Source: Agrypnia vestita (Eukaryota > Arthropoda > Insecta > Trichoptera > Phryganeidae). From it: a stretch of DNA of 64,000 bases. Both the position numbers and the translations under genes were made by a program. Shown one piece after another: positions 41,016 to 53,039 of the stretch (position 1 is the first letter of the stretch; every line of letters begins with the position of its first letter). The stretch covers positions 1-64,000 of the forward strand of contig JADDOH010010145.1 of the NCBI GenBank assembly GCA_016648135.1, written 5' to 3'. Below the pieces are notes generated by a model. It was not told the DNA's origin and ran no database searches. It saw nothing but the letters and a program-made list of their open reading frames with translations.

Positions 41016-42560
41016 ATATTATTATACAACTTTTATTGTTCCTCATCTTACAACTATTTCACATTTAATGAATGGTCGACAGATCGTATGCTTTATCGTT
41101 TTCAGGTGAATAGTGTCTGGAATATGTCGAATATTTCTAAATACAGTAAATCCTAAAAAGCTCTCATTATTCGTTGAACATTTCTTTGAAAGTTTAATTT
41201 AGTAACCCATGTACAATTTTTACTAATTTGCGGAGTAAATTTCTTGAATAAAAGCATCCAGATGTATAGATTTAAAATCATCTCAGAGAAATTGTCAATC
41301 CGCTTGAGAAGAGGTCAACGAGTTTTTAGGTACCAACCAGACACAAATACAGAGACGTTACCTTTATGTATGTATGTATGTAGAAACTTAGATTATTTTA
41401 CCTTTTTAGCTAAAGCTTAAATAAGTCACCCTGTTTTAACATTCAAATGACCGCTTGATTAAAATTTAAGGTATCTACCTCTCAGGGCTACGACTTTTAA
41501 AACATCACTTTTTCGAAAAAATCATAAAATTATGCGGTACGTCAAACTTCTGTATTTAGTAATAACAATTATATTTTTTATTTGAGAAAGCAGGTATAAA
41601 AGTCTTTTTTGGGTATTTACAGGGCTTACGACCTATCGTGCGGCTGGCTTATGTGATCTCTTTACACAATATAATGTTTAAAAATTCCACCTATGACAGA
41701 TCACCACATGTTTAATAATTAATCTAAGTTAACACCAAATAAGAGCCATTAGGTTTTATGTAGAACATGTCGGAGTTTTATTAAAGTCGGTATGCATCAG
41801 TTGGTTATTCTGTAGTTAAATCCGTACTTTTAATTAAAGTTTGTCTGCCTTATTCTTTACAGGTTTTTTTAAGTTTTGAGTTAATTTTTTTACTCTGATC
41901 CTGAAGACGTTAATAACGGGTCAAAGAAAATATTTTTTTACTGACTTGATTTACTGACTTTAGTAAAAATATCAATGCGTGTAGCATTTACATTAATTGA
42001 CTCAAATATTGATGACTTTAGAAAAGGTGAATTTTTTGATGAGTGAATAGATGAGAAATCATTTAAGAATCTTTTTTGATGATATTTGTACGCATTAGAG
42101 AGAGAAAGTTTAACGAAAACTTTAATTGAAAGTTTTCTGAAAATTTAGCGTTTGAAAATATTTGAATGAGATTAATATCAGCTTATAGGCGCGTGAAATG
42201 TCGTACGCATTTGGAAGAAATAAAAGATGTATCAGGTTACGAATATGTGTATGCCGTAATTGTTAGAATACACGTATATAATATGCGATATAAAAAGTTT
42301 TGAAATATTCCATTGTGTTTAATAAACTTTTATCAAATTTTATAACGTCACGTTTTTAAAGTGTTTCAACCCTCTACGAGTTTTATTAGTACAATAATAT
42401 AAACGCGAACACGTCGCAAAAATTTATAGTCCTAAATGTGTATAAAATAAGATTAACATAACCCCAACATTCGGTGTCAAAGGTTAGCACTCAACCGTGC
42501 AAATTGGATGAATAAATTCCGACAAAATTACAATTAATTATAAAATTATTATTATATAAG
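41016..42560. other. AT-rich stretch with one family B fragment
   Basis: 41575-41720 (GAAAGCAGGTATAAAAGTCT, GCTTACGACCTATCGTGCGG, TTTACACAATATAATG) is a diverged family B copy. TATGTATGTATGTATG near 41366 is a microsatellite. Otherwise nothing recognised. Confidence 0.45.
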
Positions 42561-42569
42561 CGTAATCAA

Positions 42570-42830
42570 TCTTTCTCACCTCGCCTTGCCGCCAATTTGC
42601 TCCCAATTTCGGCTTCATCCGCATAATCCCGCCGTATTAGTTATTATCGCGCATAAGCCCGCGCGGCACAATATCCCGAAACCAGAGGATTACACGCAAA
42701 CCCTGCGCTAAGTGAACATTTTTTGTGTTCGGGCCGTAACCCTGCGGGTCTCGGCTAAAATTTGTTAGCGGAGATTTGAACCCCGCGACCCTCGGCCGGG
42801 AACAATGCGCGCAAATCCCGCCTAACGATG
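42570..42830. other. GC-rich island of unknown role
   Basis: A 260-bp block (GCATAAGCCCGCGCGGCACA, CGGGCCGTAACCCTGCGGGT, CGCGACCCTCGGCCGGGAAC) contrasts with AT-rich flanks. All frames close within it, so it is unlikely to be one exon. It repeats short CGCAAA(C/T)CCCG-like words. It may be regulatory DNA or an old element. Confidence 0.35.
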
Positions 42831-43007
42831 GTCGTTATCTACAATTAAACTAAATGAGCAACGCAGCTTTGCACACACTTTTCAATATATCATTAAATTA
42901 TATTCATGTTCTATTAAAAATTCAAACATTTATAATTTTTTTCAATAATATTACAAATAAATACATATATGTATTATTTTTTTTTAATTTATTATTATTT
43001 GATCACA

Positions 43008-43034
43008 CAATATATATATATATATATATATATA
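43008..43034. repeat. TA microsatellite
   Basis: A run of TATATATA just before the end of the neighbouring 130-bp-unit element. Confidence 0.8.
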
Positions 43035-43039
43035 ACCTA

Positions 43040-43412
43040 TAAAACTCAATGTCTGTCTGTCTGTCTGTTCTCTATACAAATCCACACCGTTTGTCCGATT
43101 CGATTCAAATTTTGCATACTTATGCTTTGGGACCCGGCGGGTAACATAGGCAACATTTCCCCCTTATTCTCATACCCCTTCTCCTTCTCCTGACAAATTT
43201 TCGATGCAAATCTGTACCGTTTGACCGATCGGACTCAACATTTGGAAACTTATTCTTTAGGACTCGGCGAGTAAAAAAATGGCGATATTTTCCCCCTATT
43301 CTCATACGCTTCCCCTCCCCTCACATATTTTCGATGCATCTATCTATACCCCATAAATTCATTTTCAACTTAATACTGACCCGTGCAACGCCAGGTACGA
43401 ACAGCTAGTATA
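43040..43412 (-). repeat. Dispersed element with internal 130-bp units (copy 2 of 3)
   Basis: It starts at the right with CTAGCTGTTCGTACCTGGCG (minus strand) and ends at the left with GTCTGTCTGTCTGTTCTCTA. Two units are marked by CCGTTTGTCCGATTCG at about 43088 and CCGTTTGACCGATCGG at about 43217 (129 bp apart). It has the same layout as 2525-3190 on the opposite strand. Confidence 0.75.
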
Positions 43413-43639
43413 TGATAAAATCAAAATGTATATGCAATGTTGGAAAAAACTAAAAGGTACTAATAAGAAATAAAGTTACAATGTAAATTGATTTCAGACC
43501 AATTTGTTATATAGGCACCGTAAAAACTCTTCCTCGTGTCTCTCATCCATTCATGAATTTTTTTAAGAGACTTTGTGATGGAAATTGTTTTGTATTAGAG
43601 TCCAGGAGTTTGAAAAGTTTATACAAAGACTATTCATAA

Positions 43640-43775
43640 TGTTTCATAGATACGAAGCTATTTATATTGGAAAAGATTTATGGAAGACGTAGCGTGACCA
43701 GATTAACCAGATACTAGAGGATAATGTGGATGAAGTGAGAGTTGTGTTTCAAGACAGAATAATGTGGCGGATAAA
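43640..43775 (+). pseudogene. Lepidopteran non-LTR reverse transcriptase C-terminal relic, internally deleted
   Basis: The plus strand reads DQINQILEDN directly followed by VDEVRVVFQDRIMWR. In the homologous relic at 61990-62530 these two stretches are separated by the NNR..CMRRCMN segment, so this copy has an internal deletion. It is too short to be functional. Confidence 0.65.
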
Positions 43776-44103
43776 TTATAAAAAGATTTTTATTTTATGA
43801 CCAAGTATTTAAATACCCTTTTACTTTTAAATAAAGAATGAAAACAATACTTGGGTAATAATATGGGTCAAAATAGAGGATTCTTGGAATTGTGATAAAA
43901 TTGAAATATGAAGACAAATTAATAATATTTAGCACACACATTATTACATATGGAAAACAATACAATGCAGCATCTATTAATTTGCTTTGGCAGTGAAACA
44001 CATCAAACAAAGGACATCAAACAGTACAAAGGAAAATGTATAATAAGTTTAAAATGAAGTACAATCACTTATTATATTTTAGAATTAATTGAAAATTAAT
44101 TTT

Positions 44104-44360
44104 CAAGTTTGTGTTTACTGGGGTATGATGCCGTGTTGTTACGACCTTTCGGGCCGACGTTTCGGATCCCATTGCAGGGTCCATCATCAGGGCTGATGTG
44201 TTGCCAACATGTCAGCAACACATCAGCCCTGATGATGGACCCTGCAATGGGATCCGAAACGTCGGCCCGAAAGATCGTAACAACACGGCATCATACCCCA
44301 GTAAACACAAACTTGAAGATTCTGAGTATATGATAGATGAGCCGTGAAAACCTAAGAACA
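44104..44360 (+). mobile_element. Retroelement insertion with 101-bp hairpin and 13-bp target duplication
   Basis: 44104-44204 is the inverted complement of 44215-44315 with one visible mismatch, around a 10-nt loop (CAACATGTCA). The hairpin is followed by a sense tail (AAGATTCTGAGTATATGATA to GTGAAAACCTAAGAAC). GAAAATTAATTTT flanks the whole at 44091-44103 and 44362-44374. The tail is shared with 25948-25985 and 63260-63295. On the plus strand the right arm contains CCTGATGATGGACCCTGCAA and TGGGATCCGAAACGTCGG: CTGATGA, a stem, GAAAC, as in a hammerhead core, with ACG...CGTA able to form a short stem III. A convincing stem I is not seen. Twin priming or Penelope-type inverted terminal repeats would both explain the layout. 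Confidence 0.75.
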
Positions 44361-44439
44361 TGAAAATTAATTTTATTCACCAAAAATATTTTATGATCTG
44401 TAACACCGTTCTGGAAAAGATCACATAATTGCATCTTTA

Positions 44440-45235
44440 CCGTAGTCTAAACGCGTCTCGACAATCTTAAATAAATGTAACCCAATGTGGTAAGTCGTCC
44501 CAAGCAACGTTCGCCGTAGCTGAACGCACTAACATATCTCCTGCAGTAACCAAGAAGATAGACATCGCGATATCTATAAGTGGTAAACCGACGTGGAGCC
44601 AGATTACCATTTTCATCTCTTCCTTCTGATGTCACATAACTGAGAGTTGCCAAACCCTGAGTCAGCTAAAGTCTTCCTTCCACCTTTCCAGTCTTTACCA
44701 ATTTCTGCAGTTTGTCTCGGGGCTACGTGTCTGAAAAAATGGCGGATGCTTCTTAGACAGACTGTCAACAGTCTTTCAAGAATCTTAAGTTACTACAAAA
44801 CGAAAAAAATTCTTAGTGTCACCAATACCACAATTTAAAGGAGTCAAGTTTCTTCCTATTACTTGCTTTTAGTATCCATTTCTGCACCCCGTAGAGACAT
44901 ATGGAAAAAAACAAAACTTAGCTCGACGAATATTTTTAGTTGACATACTGAATAAAGTCTCTTTCCTGATTGTATCTAGCTCCTACATTTTACATCTTTT
45001 CTATACCAATTTTTCTCATATTTTCAATATCACAGCCACAGTTGTTAAATGTACATGAAATCATTTGGATCTATTGAAGTATAGTGGTTCAGCTCGACCG
45101 ATAGTTATGATAATGAATAAATGCAGAAATGTCTCTTTATTTCAAGAACAATCAAGAAGAGGCTCTCAACCACTTGAATAAGACGAATACTCAAATTTTT
45201 TTAACATCTTAGATATTAGAGAATATAGCCTAAAG
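44440..45235. other. Mixed-composition stretch, probable retroelement debris
   Basis: On the minus strand near 44740 RHFFRHVAPR resembles the FGHVAR motif of non-LTR C-termini, followed by DWKGGRKTLADSGFG. Short frames at 44447-44653 and 44647-44838 give no other domain. Assignment is weak. Confidence 0.3.
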
Positions 45236-45400
45236 AAGTTTGTAGTGGTGGCCACGTGAGGATCGAAAAGGTAATGGAAGATCCCCCACTTGGTGGACTG
45301 ATCAATTGGAATAAGCTGAAAAACATATCTGGTGAAAGCGCTAAAATCTGTAGAAATCTATAGAGGAGTTCGGCCATTTCTTCTTCTGATCCTAAAGTTG
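45236..45400 (+). pseudogene. RTE-like reverse transcriptase C-terminal fragment
   Basis: The plus strand reads GRSPTWWTDQL in the context KGNGRSPTWWTDQLE-stop, matching the GRPxxRWxDDI block of RTE-type C-termini, preceded by a GHVAR-like GGHVRIEK in another frame. The downstream text ends near AISSSDP. It is a short, shifted relic. Confidence 0.5.
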
Positions 45401-45754
45401 AACAACTTTTTTCTTTCAACAGAAATCCCAAAATCTAATAAATCAAGTTCCTTTCTCATAATATGTTCACCGTATAAATAAAACAATCCGAAGTAAAGAT
45501 GCATCCTAAACGGACTTCTTTTAGCACTTGAAGCCTTTGGAAGTTTGCAAACTTTCCCTGTTGCAAAACTTGCATTCTCATTAATAAAAACATCCTCTAT
45601 CTAGTGTTCACTTAGAATTTTGCATAGGTATATTGAATAGAATTAATACATTTCACAATTTTATTTATACTACATCGATGTAAAATGATGATACTTTTAC
45701 ATGTCGGTTTCTAAGGAATAAATATTTATTTAATTAATTTATACTATGGATGTA

Positions 45755-46185
45755 GTATACATTAATTAAATAAATAGACGAAACTATATTTTATCATTAT
45801 TATGGGAAAGTAGGTATAGAAGTCGTTTATGGTGTATATCGGACTTACGACCGATCGTATGGTAGGCTTAAGTGATCACTTTACACATATGTAACGTTCG
45901 CCATTTCCACCATGATAGAATACATCATGTCTTACTAATTTTTGAAAGTTGTATATATTTGGATTATGTGACACACATCACGTACGTGTTGTAACAACCT
46001 ATTATACCGGCCTGTGACAGCCATTTTCCTTCCCCCTAAATTACTAATTACACAGATGTCACTAATTATTTTTGATATCATTAATGTCGATCAATGAGAC
46101 TCCCACAATTGATTTTACGGAATTTATGAAGCAATATACTTTTTTCTGTTCTGAAAGATTTGAAAAAACTCAAAAATATTCTGAA
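45755..46185 (-). mobile_element. Long family B copy
   Basis: The ATTAATT terminus near 45757 is followed in order by TAGACGAAACTATATTTTAT, GGGAAAGTAGGTATAGAAGT, ACTTACGACCGATCGTATGG, AAGTGATCACTTTACACATA, CGCCATTTCCACCATGATAG, CACAGATGTCACTAATTA and GAAAGATTTGAAAAAACTCA. Compared with 14689-15425 the last segment is in the opposite orientation, another sign of internal inversion in this family. It encodes no protein. Confidence 0.6.
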
Positions 46186-46814
46186 ATATTTATTTATTTA
46201 TATTTTAAAAAATATTTATAAAACGGACGGACAGACAACGAAATTATTATAATTGGAATTTCATGTGGGTACACGATTGAACTGGCCGATATGAATAGAA
46301 CACATCCTTTCAAGGATACACGCACCTAATATTTCTTGCTACAATTTTCTTAGAGGTTCTACTTCAGCGCTTAAGCTACTCTCGGCCGAAGCAGGAAGTG
46401 TACCGAGAAATGATTGCCCCTACTGAACGAGACGAAGTCCGTACCAAGTTTTAATTCAAAGGCAAAAGTTTTCCATATTTTCCCCGATATTTTAACCAGA
46501 AAAAATGCTGACAGCGGAGCGTAAAGTCCTCGGAAAAATTATGTTGCCTACTTTTGAATAATAATCTAGCTACTTTTTAAACGAACTTTTAGAATTAATA
46601 ATGTCTTTCTTAATCATACAAATATATTTTGACAATAGCAAATAACATTCTTTACCCGTAATCAATGAACCACAGACATAAATAAATAAATAAAATTATA
46701 TAATGATAAATGTCGAAATGATTGGTGAAATAGTGACACAATTATATATTTAAAATATGTTGAGTAGTTTCAAATTCCTTTTTTCAAGAACATAAATGTG
46801 GATGTGCAGACATT

Positions 46815-46980
46815 ACACATACAATTTCCAAAAAATGTGTAGATGTGGTAGTCTAGAATGGGTGAAATCGGTAAAAGTTACATTGTGTAAAGTGATCACT
46901 TAATCTAAACTTACAATAGATCGTAAACCCTATAAACACCGAAAAATAGACTTCCATACCTACTCCAAAATTATATGTTT
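46815..46980 (+). mobile_element. Family B fragment
   Basis: CACATTACACATAC.., GGTAGTCTAGAATGGGTGAA, ATTGTGTAAAGTGATCACTT, GATCGTAAACCCTATAAACA and GACTTCCATACCTACTCC are the family blocks in the orientation opposite to the 45755 copy. Confidence 0.55.
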
Positions 46981-47394
46981 AAATTTATTTATTTATTACA
47001 TTGAAGCAGACACTTTGTATTCGGTAGACCTTAAATATTGAAACCGAATTTGTTTTTACAAGCTATTTTACGTAACTGAATAAAACCAAAAGTTTAAGTA
47101 TTTAAATATACAAGCTTCGAAATTTTCACACTTCTCAAACATGTTAGAAACTCCATAAAAGAGTAAAATATAGTATAGTATACCTTTTTCGAGATGTAAT
47201 CCTATAAACGAACACCAAAATATTATTAGTTGGCTATATTGAAACTCACTCTACAACATATTTAGTTATAATAACATTAGGTTAGATACTAAATATTTTA
47301 AATTGTACAATTAATTTAATCTTATATGTTTTTCTGTAAGGGTCATCCGACCTGTTAATAACCTGTAAAAAAATTTTTAAATAAAATCGTAATA

Positions 47395-47506
47395 AATATA
47401 TATATATGTATATATATGTATATGTATATATATAAATATATATGTATATGTATATATATATATGTATATATATATGTATATATATATATGTATATATATA
47501 TATATA
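47395..47506. repeat. TATATG/TA microsatellite
   Basis: Alternating TATATATATG, TATATGTATA and pure TA runs cover about 110 bp. The 77-codon frame on the minus strand here is a by-product. Confidence 0.9.
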
Positions 47507-47509
47507 GTG

Positions 47510-49280
47510 GTGCATAAAATTGTACGATGTTCATGATTGATACTCACTGAAAAAATGCTGAAGCGCGTTCAAGCATTTGATAAGTGGGTTTTTGGGTTCT
47601 AAAAATAAGCCTAAGGGGTTATTAATAACAATGCGATGATCCAGATGCAAAAGGAAAAAATATCCTTATAACAAAAGAAAAACTGAAATAACAATATTTT
47701 ACGTATAACACGAGAAATGCAGAAAGATACAAGATAAATCTAAGATAATTGTCCGAAAAGTTCACGGTGCAACTATTATGAGCTGCTACAAACTAATTAT
47801 CGCTATCGCAGACCACCACAATAAATATACATGAACAACTATTAATACCTTGTCCACAATTTTACATATCGAGCTTGTAAATTTTATAAAAATTATTAAA
47901 AATTCAATCTAAATACTATGAAAAAGTATAAAGTTTTAGTAAATTATTCTCGCTTTATTACAAGAAGATATTTTTACAACATTTTGAAAAATATGTCTAT
48001 TGTAAAATATACATTTTCAAGATACAGACGCTCTTAGATTTTCAACATTAAATATGAGTAGACTGTATTCAGTATTCTGCTTGTATGCCTGAATACTCTA
48101 TTTTGTATTTGCTTTAATCTTGTAAAAATCCAATATCTAAGACCGAGTACCCAAAATTATATTTGTGTTTTGAGACCTAAGCTAATACAAGGGGTTGCCC
48201 ACGCGAATTACTAGGCAGACTAAGTTCTACCAAAATAATATTCCCATGTTACATACACACCTTACATATGGCTGGTCTAAAGTAAAATTGATCCAAGTAT
48301 TTTAATTTAAACTAAATAACCCATTACTAAACTTATTACCATAATTATGATAAGATCATTTTTCAACTTATGACATCCACTACCGACTCGTGATTTTAAA
48401 TTGTTACTTTTAGGACTTAGGCGTTTTTTTTTTCTGTGATGAAAATGTGACATAACTAATTTGTCACATTCGTTACCTCGGTGACTACATTAATTACTAT
48501 ATTTTCTACATAAATTTAATCTACATGTATTTTAAAATAATCTTTATACCAAGAATTGCATACTCCTTACGATTTCGCCATTTCATTATTGTTTCTTGAT
48601 AATGGCTGGTATTCTCGATAATGGTAGTAAAAGAAGCGTAGAAAGACTGAGTTAATCCGTGCGACGGTAAATAAAATCTTAATCGCCAAATTGATCGCCG
48701 AACTCCGATAGGAGATAAGAATTTCATAAGAAGAAAAATAAAATAATGGCTGGGTGCGCACAACTTGATGCGTTTTTATCGCAATCATAATATAGATTAC
48801 GGACACTGGCAAATGATCAGCTCCATCCCAATGTTAAACGACCGTAAAAAAGAATAAACATGCACCCCGTCGCGCCAACTCTGGAGCTCAAGAGCATACC
48901 TAGATGAAAAGCCAGCGTACTTAGTTTCCAAATTTTCAACACGTCTAGCTCAAAAGGTTGCCCATCACTGACTAACACAGTAGGTAACTATCTACAAAAT
49001 CAAAGTAAAAAATATTTCGACCCTATTCCTCTTAAAGACTTACGGTTTTGTTCTTAAACTTTTGGAACCAACCCCGCAGAATACGTTTAGAATTGGTTCC
49101 TTCATTCCATGCATGATTATCTTATTGCTTTATTTAATTTATGCATAAAAAACTAAAAAATTAATAAAGCAGACCTCTATTTGTCAGAAAAAAACTAATT
49201 ATTCCTTGCAAAAAGATTTAAAATGTGAAGTTATATCAAAATCGGCAACAACACATATTACAAACAAAAATCTATACCTG
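47510..49280. other. No gene recognised
   Basis: Two overlapping minus-strand frames of about 80 codons (48521-48812) show no domain. One is hydrophobic at its start. The rest is AT-rich. Confidence 0.3.
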
Positions 49281-49771
49281 TAAAACTCAATGTCTGTCTG
49301 TTGTCTGTTCTTTATACAAATCTACACCGTTTGTCCGATCTGACCCAAATTTTACATTCTTATTTTTTAAGACCAGGCGGGTAATAAAGGTGACATTTCC
49401 CTCCTCCCCCTTTACCCCTCGCCCTGATATTTTTTACATGCAAATCTGTACCGTTTGTTCGATATGACTCAAAATTTACATTCTTATTCTTATTCTTTAG
49501 GACCCGGCAGATAACATAAGTGACATTTCTCTCCTCCTCCTTTACCCTTCTTCCACCCCTTAATTTATTTTTAATGCAAATCTGTACTGTTTTCCCGAAT
49601 TTTGCATATACATTCTTTAGGACCTGGCGGTAAACAATGGCCACATTTCCCTCCCTGGACATTTTTTTATTAGAAAGCTTTGCAAAATAATGGAACCTTT
49701 CATTCCCCTCACAAACTTATTTTTAACTCAATCCTTAACCCGCGCAACGCCGGGTATGAACAGTTAGTAAT
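49281..49771 (-). repeat. Dispersed element with internal 130-bp units (copy 3 of 3)
   Basis: It starts at the right with AACTGTTCATACCCGGCGTT (minus strand) and ends at the left with GTCTGTCTGTTGTCTGTTCT. Unit landmarks CCGTTTGTCCGATCTG (49328), CCGTTTGTTCGATATG (49451) and CTGTTTTCCCGAA (49586) are 123-135 bp apart. The last unit is partly deleted. Confidence 0.75.
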
Positions 49772-50600
49772 TTATATAATTTGATAATTTAAAAAAAATG
49801 GTTTGGAATAACAAGTTTCAAAAATCTCGAAAACGATCGATGCCTGTGTCCTAGCTCTATAATTCTTTTAATTTTCTTCGATGAAGCCCACGTTCAATTA
49901 CAGCCTCGTTAACAGAATGTCGCAATGTAGATTTTCGTAGAGAAACAGACGTAGTCTAATCTTGATTTTATAATTAATCTTGTCTACAGATAAATAAATT
50001 AATTTATAATTTGAGAGATAAAACTAATTTCTTTAACATTTCATCAATGCAATTCTCTTTAATCAATAAAAAAATTAATTAAAATTGTACGGGGCAAATG
50101 TTTTTGGATGAACGTAAGTTTATAAAGTTAGTCATTCATTCAAACGCCTGTAGGCTTACAATATATTTGATTAAAGTTGTCGTTAGCCGTGCAACTGTTA
50201 TACATTTGAGATTGATTATAAATTATAAAAATATATTAATGTTATAGAAATTTATCATACAAAAGAAGAATATTCGCGCATAATGGAACTCTGGTGCCAA
50301 CTCAAACACGTGGAAGAAATTAAAATTGGCAAAAAATTACGAAAATCACAGGGACATCATTAATCGAGATATTTATAGATGTCTCACAGAGACGAAATTA
50401 TGTATATTTTTTTATGGAAAAGTAGGTATGTAATAGGTATGAATGTAGGTAGTAATATATATTAAGTTGAGTGAAACTTATCGACAAGTACGTCACAGAG
50501 TGTTGTGTACATGTTTGAATATAATTAATATTATAATTATGTATCAAGTATAAGTGAATAGTTTTAAAATATTTTTTGTGAAAAGCTATAAATTATTGTA
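49772..50600. other. AT-rich stretch with family B debris
   Basis: 50365-50450 (TAGATGTCTCACAGAGACGA, TATGGAAAAGTAGGTATG) is a short family B piece with an intact GTCTC-ACA-GAGAC hairpin before GAAA. Otherwise nothing recognised. Confidence 0.4.
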
Positions 50601-50643
50601 TTGTACTCCTACATAAAGCTAAAAACTTTATGTAGGAGTACAA
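50601..50643. repeat. Perfect 18-bp hairpin with 7-nt loop
   Basis: TTGTACTCCTACATAAAG (50601-50618) is exactly complementary to CTTTATGTAGGAGTACAA (50626-50643) around CTAAAAA. It is too perfect and too short to be called a microRNA precursor from sequence alone. Confidence 0.85.
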
Positions 50644-50649
50644 AAAAAA

Positions 50650-51904
50650 ACGAAATCTTAAAATCGTGGCGGGTGAGTATGATGGCGAGGGATAAAGAGC
50701 TGAAAATTTGTATGGAAGCCTAGTTTTGAAGTACCCCCTTGATCAGAAATGGGCAACCTACGACACCCTTATCACGATGTGACAAGCGAACCATTTTTGT
50801 TGATGTAAACGAAATTGGTATTTGGTTAACAAAATCTATTTGTGTATATTTTTCAAATATATTTATATTTTACATCCTTCCTTCAACCTTCAAAAATATT
50901 GAAAAGATTTACGATTTCAAATTTAAAAAAAGTATGGCTAAATCAAGTCTATGTAAATAAATTAAAAGGAGTATTAATAACGACGTTGAAATTTGAAAAT
51001 AGAAAATAAATAGGTATAAACTAGTCCGCCTCAGCACAGGAACCCTTAGAGAGGAGGACTAATATCGACAACAATATTGTACATACATACTATTATATTA
51101 TATATGTTAATTTTTTTCTGAATAATAAAAAAAAGTATATGAATAATATCATTATTTTTATAGTGCTGCTCATTACCTAATGCGGAAGTATAATGTATAA
51201 ATATATTGTTTACTATGCAATGCGCATAAACTACAAATATTTATGTATGGTGCAACGATTTAGGTAAGTGTTGAGTTAAAAAGTATGCCATTTCACTTTT
51301 CTGTTATGTGAGTGTCTTACATTTTCGGTATTAACAGATGACGCGACGTAATCGAAATAATTATTATTAATTTGAGAAAACAAACAAACTTTGTACTAAC
51401 CACAATAATTTTAAACGTTTCGATACTATTAATATGATCATTAAATCAGCATTTTGTGCATGTGCTAGTGGCTCCATGTTATAAAATGTCACATAATAAT
51501 CCTTAAAGTTACAACAAAATCTAAATTTAAATTCATTTATAATAAGTCTTTGGGCAAACTATCAAATATTAGTGAAAGAAAATTTCTGACATTAAATTTA
51601 TCTAATATTTTTTATAACCACACTAATTCTGAAACAACAACCTTCAAATGATGGAATTGAAAATTACAATTACAAAACCATCATAATATTATTTTAGAAC
51701 GTACCTCGGGCGCTCGTGACGTCTGTTTATAAAGTGTAATTATATTCCTTAAAACGAAAAGAAACAATTTTTTGACAGCCGACTATTTTTCAATTAATTT
51801 GAAGTAGAGAGTTACAATATCGTTGAAAAGTTTTATGCAATTACATTTCTTTCCAAAAATAAATAATTCGTAATAAAAAATTGAAGGGGATACAAAAATA
51901 CTAA
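50650..51904. other. AT-rich stretch with nothing recognised
   Basis: A 73-codon frame at 50739-50960 has no domain. The sequence GTGGCGGGTGAGTATGATGG near 50667 has splice-donor form without a supporting frame. Confidence 0.3.
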
Positions 51905-52035
51905 AAAAAGTTCAGTCATTGATTGGTGTTGTGGAGGTGGAGGAGGTCCTCCGGTTTTGGATAAGAATCATGTAGGGGTCACCACTCCATTTATAGAGTC
52001 GGAGATCTCTGCTGATGATGATGATGAAAAAGTCG
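51905..52035 (+). mobile_element. Non-LTR retroelement 3' end with GATGAT tail
   Basis: GTGGAGGTGGAGGAGGTCCT, ATGTAGGGGTCACCACTCCA, GGAGATCTCTGCTGATGATG and ATGATGAAAAAG form a tail-like end with a short tandem trinucleotide, as in insect non-LTR insertions. The coding part is gone. Confidence 0.4.
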
Positions 52036-52049
52036 CGGTGGTTTGACAG

Positions 52050-52520
52050 AATTTATTTAGAGTATGAAATGTTGATACAGTTACAATTATGACAATAAAG
52101 GTGTACAGGAAATGGGTAATAAAATCGCGAGAGCTTCCGCTCGATAGGTAGCTTCCCGAGAAGTGAAGCTTCGCTCGGGAAGCGCTTCACCGTAAGAAAG
52201 ACACGGGGCGAGTGAGTTAATCTGCTCTGGAAATTACCGTTTATGTAGTTGGTCGTGGACAAAGGACTCGCGGTGTCTTGCGTGTTGTGGCTTCGATCTG
52301 CAGCGTCCGCTGTTTGGGATTGCGATAGCTGTTCGTAGCATTTCTCTTGTTGTCCTTATATTGTCCTACTTTCGATTGTGCTCAGCGCTTTCAGTGAAAA
52401 GCGCTCGACCTCTGTATCGAGGGTAACGGCCTGCCGTACTCGATGTCAGCATCTGTGGTAACTCATTACACGGGTGTATGTGTGTATGTGTCTCGGGCCA
52501 CTACAGTGTATAAAATAAAA
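52050..52520. other. GC-richer block with nested inverted repeats
   Basis: GCTTCCCGAG at 52151-52160 pairs with CTCGGGAAGC at 52174-52183, and the surrounding AAGTGAAGC/GCGCTTCAC pairs as well. Further on TTTCAGTGAAAAGCGCTCGA and TCTCGGGCCACTACAGTGTA followed by TAAAATAAAA could hold a promoter or an LTR-like end. A 69-codon minus-strand frame (52053-52262) has no known domain. Confidence 0.3.
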
Positions 52521-52529
52521 ATAATTTTA

Positions 52530-53039
52530 TAATCCATCAAAATTTTGCATAACGTTAAAAATTTAAAAAATTTAAATTAAAAATATATATATTTTTATAC
52601 AATTACATCATTATTGTTTTCATTTCTGATAATCGCATCGCGGACGATGTGGAAGAAATTTCGGTCCGTGACGTTTCGATCGGTAGGTACTAAATACAAT
52701 GAAATCGCAACACCTGGTCCATCAAGAACAGCAAAGCATAGAAGAATGTGCTATATGTCGACCACCTCCGCATGTTCATTCCCTAATGAGTATAATCTGA
52801 GGATTACAGAGTTTGCTAATGCATTAGTTCTGACATTTCCTCTGTAATAGAATAATGTACTGTGTCTTGATGACCTCGAGGTGTATATAAGTCGATCAGA
52901 CTAACAATCTGTGGGCAATCATTATTGTATAATAAATCAGAATGGACCATGAAAATCCTCAGAATTTCGTGTAATTAACTCGATTCCTTAAATTCGATAA
53001 AGTACCTACCTATGTATTATATTTTAATGGTATTATTTG
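52530..53039. other. No gene recognised
   Basis: A 77-codon plus-strand frame (52614-52847) reads in part PSRTAKHRRMCYMSTTSACS; I cannot place it. Confidence 0.3.

Noticed and set aside
47282..47515. Open frame rich in YIYIYI
   Set aside because: Translation of the TATATG/TA microsatellite.
49360..49662. 100-codon minus-strand frame
   Set aside because: It spans the 130-bp repeat units and repeats with them; a by-product of the dispersed element.
50601..50643. MicroRNA precursor
   Set aside because: The hairpin is only 18 bp and perfectly paired, shorter than pre-miRNA stems; it matches no miRNA I know.
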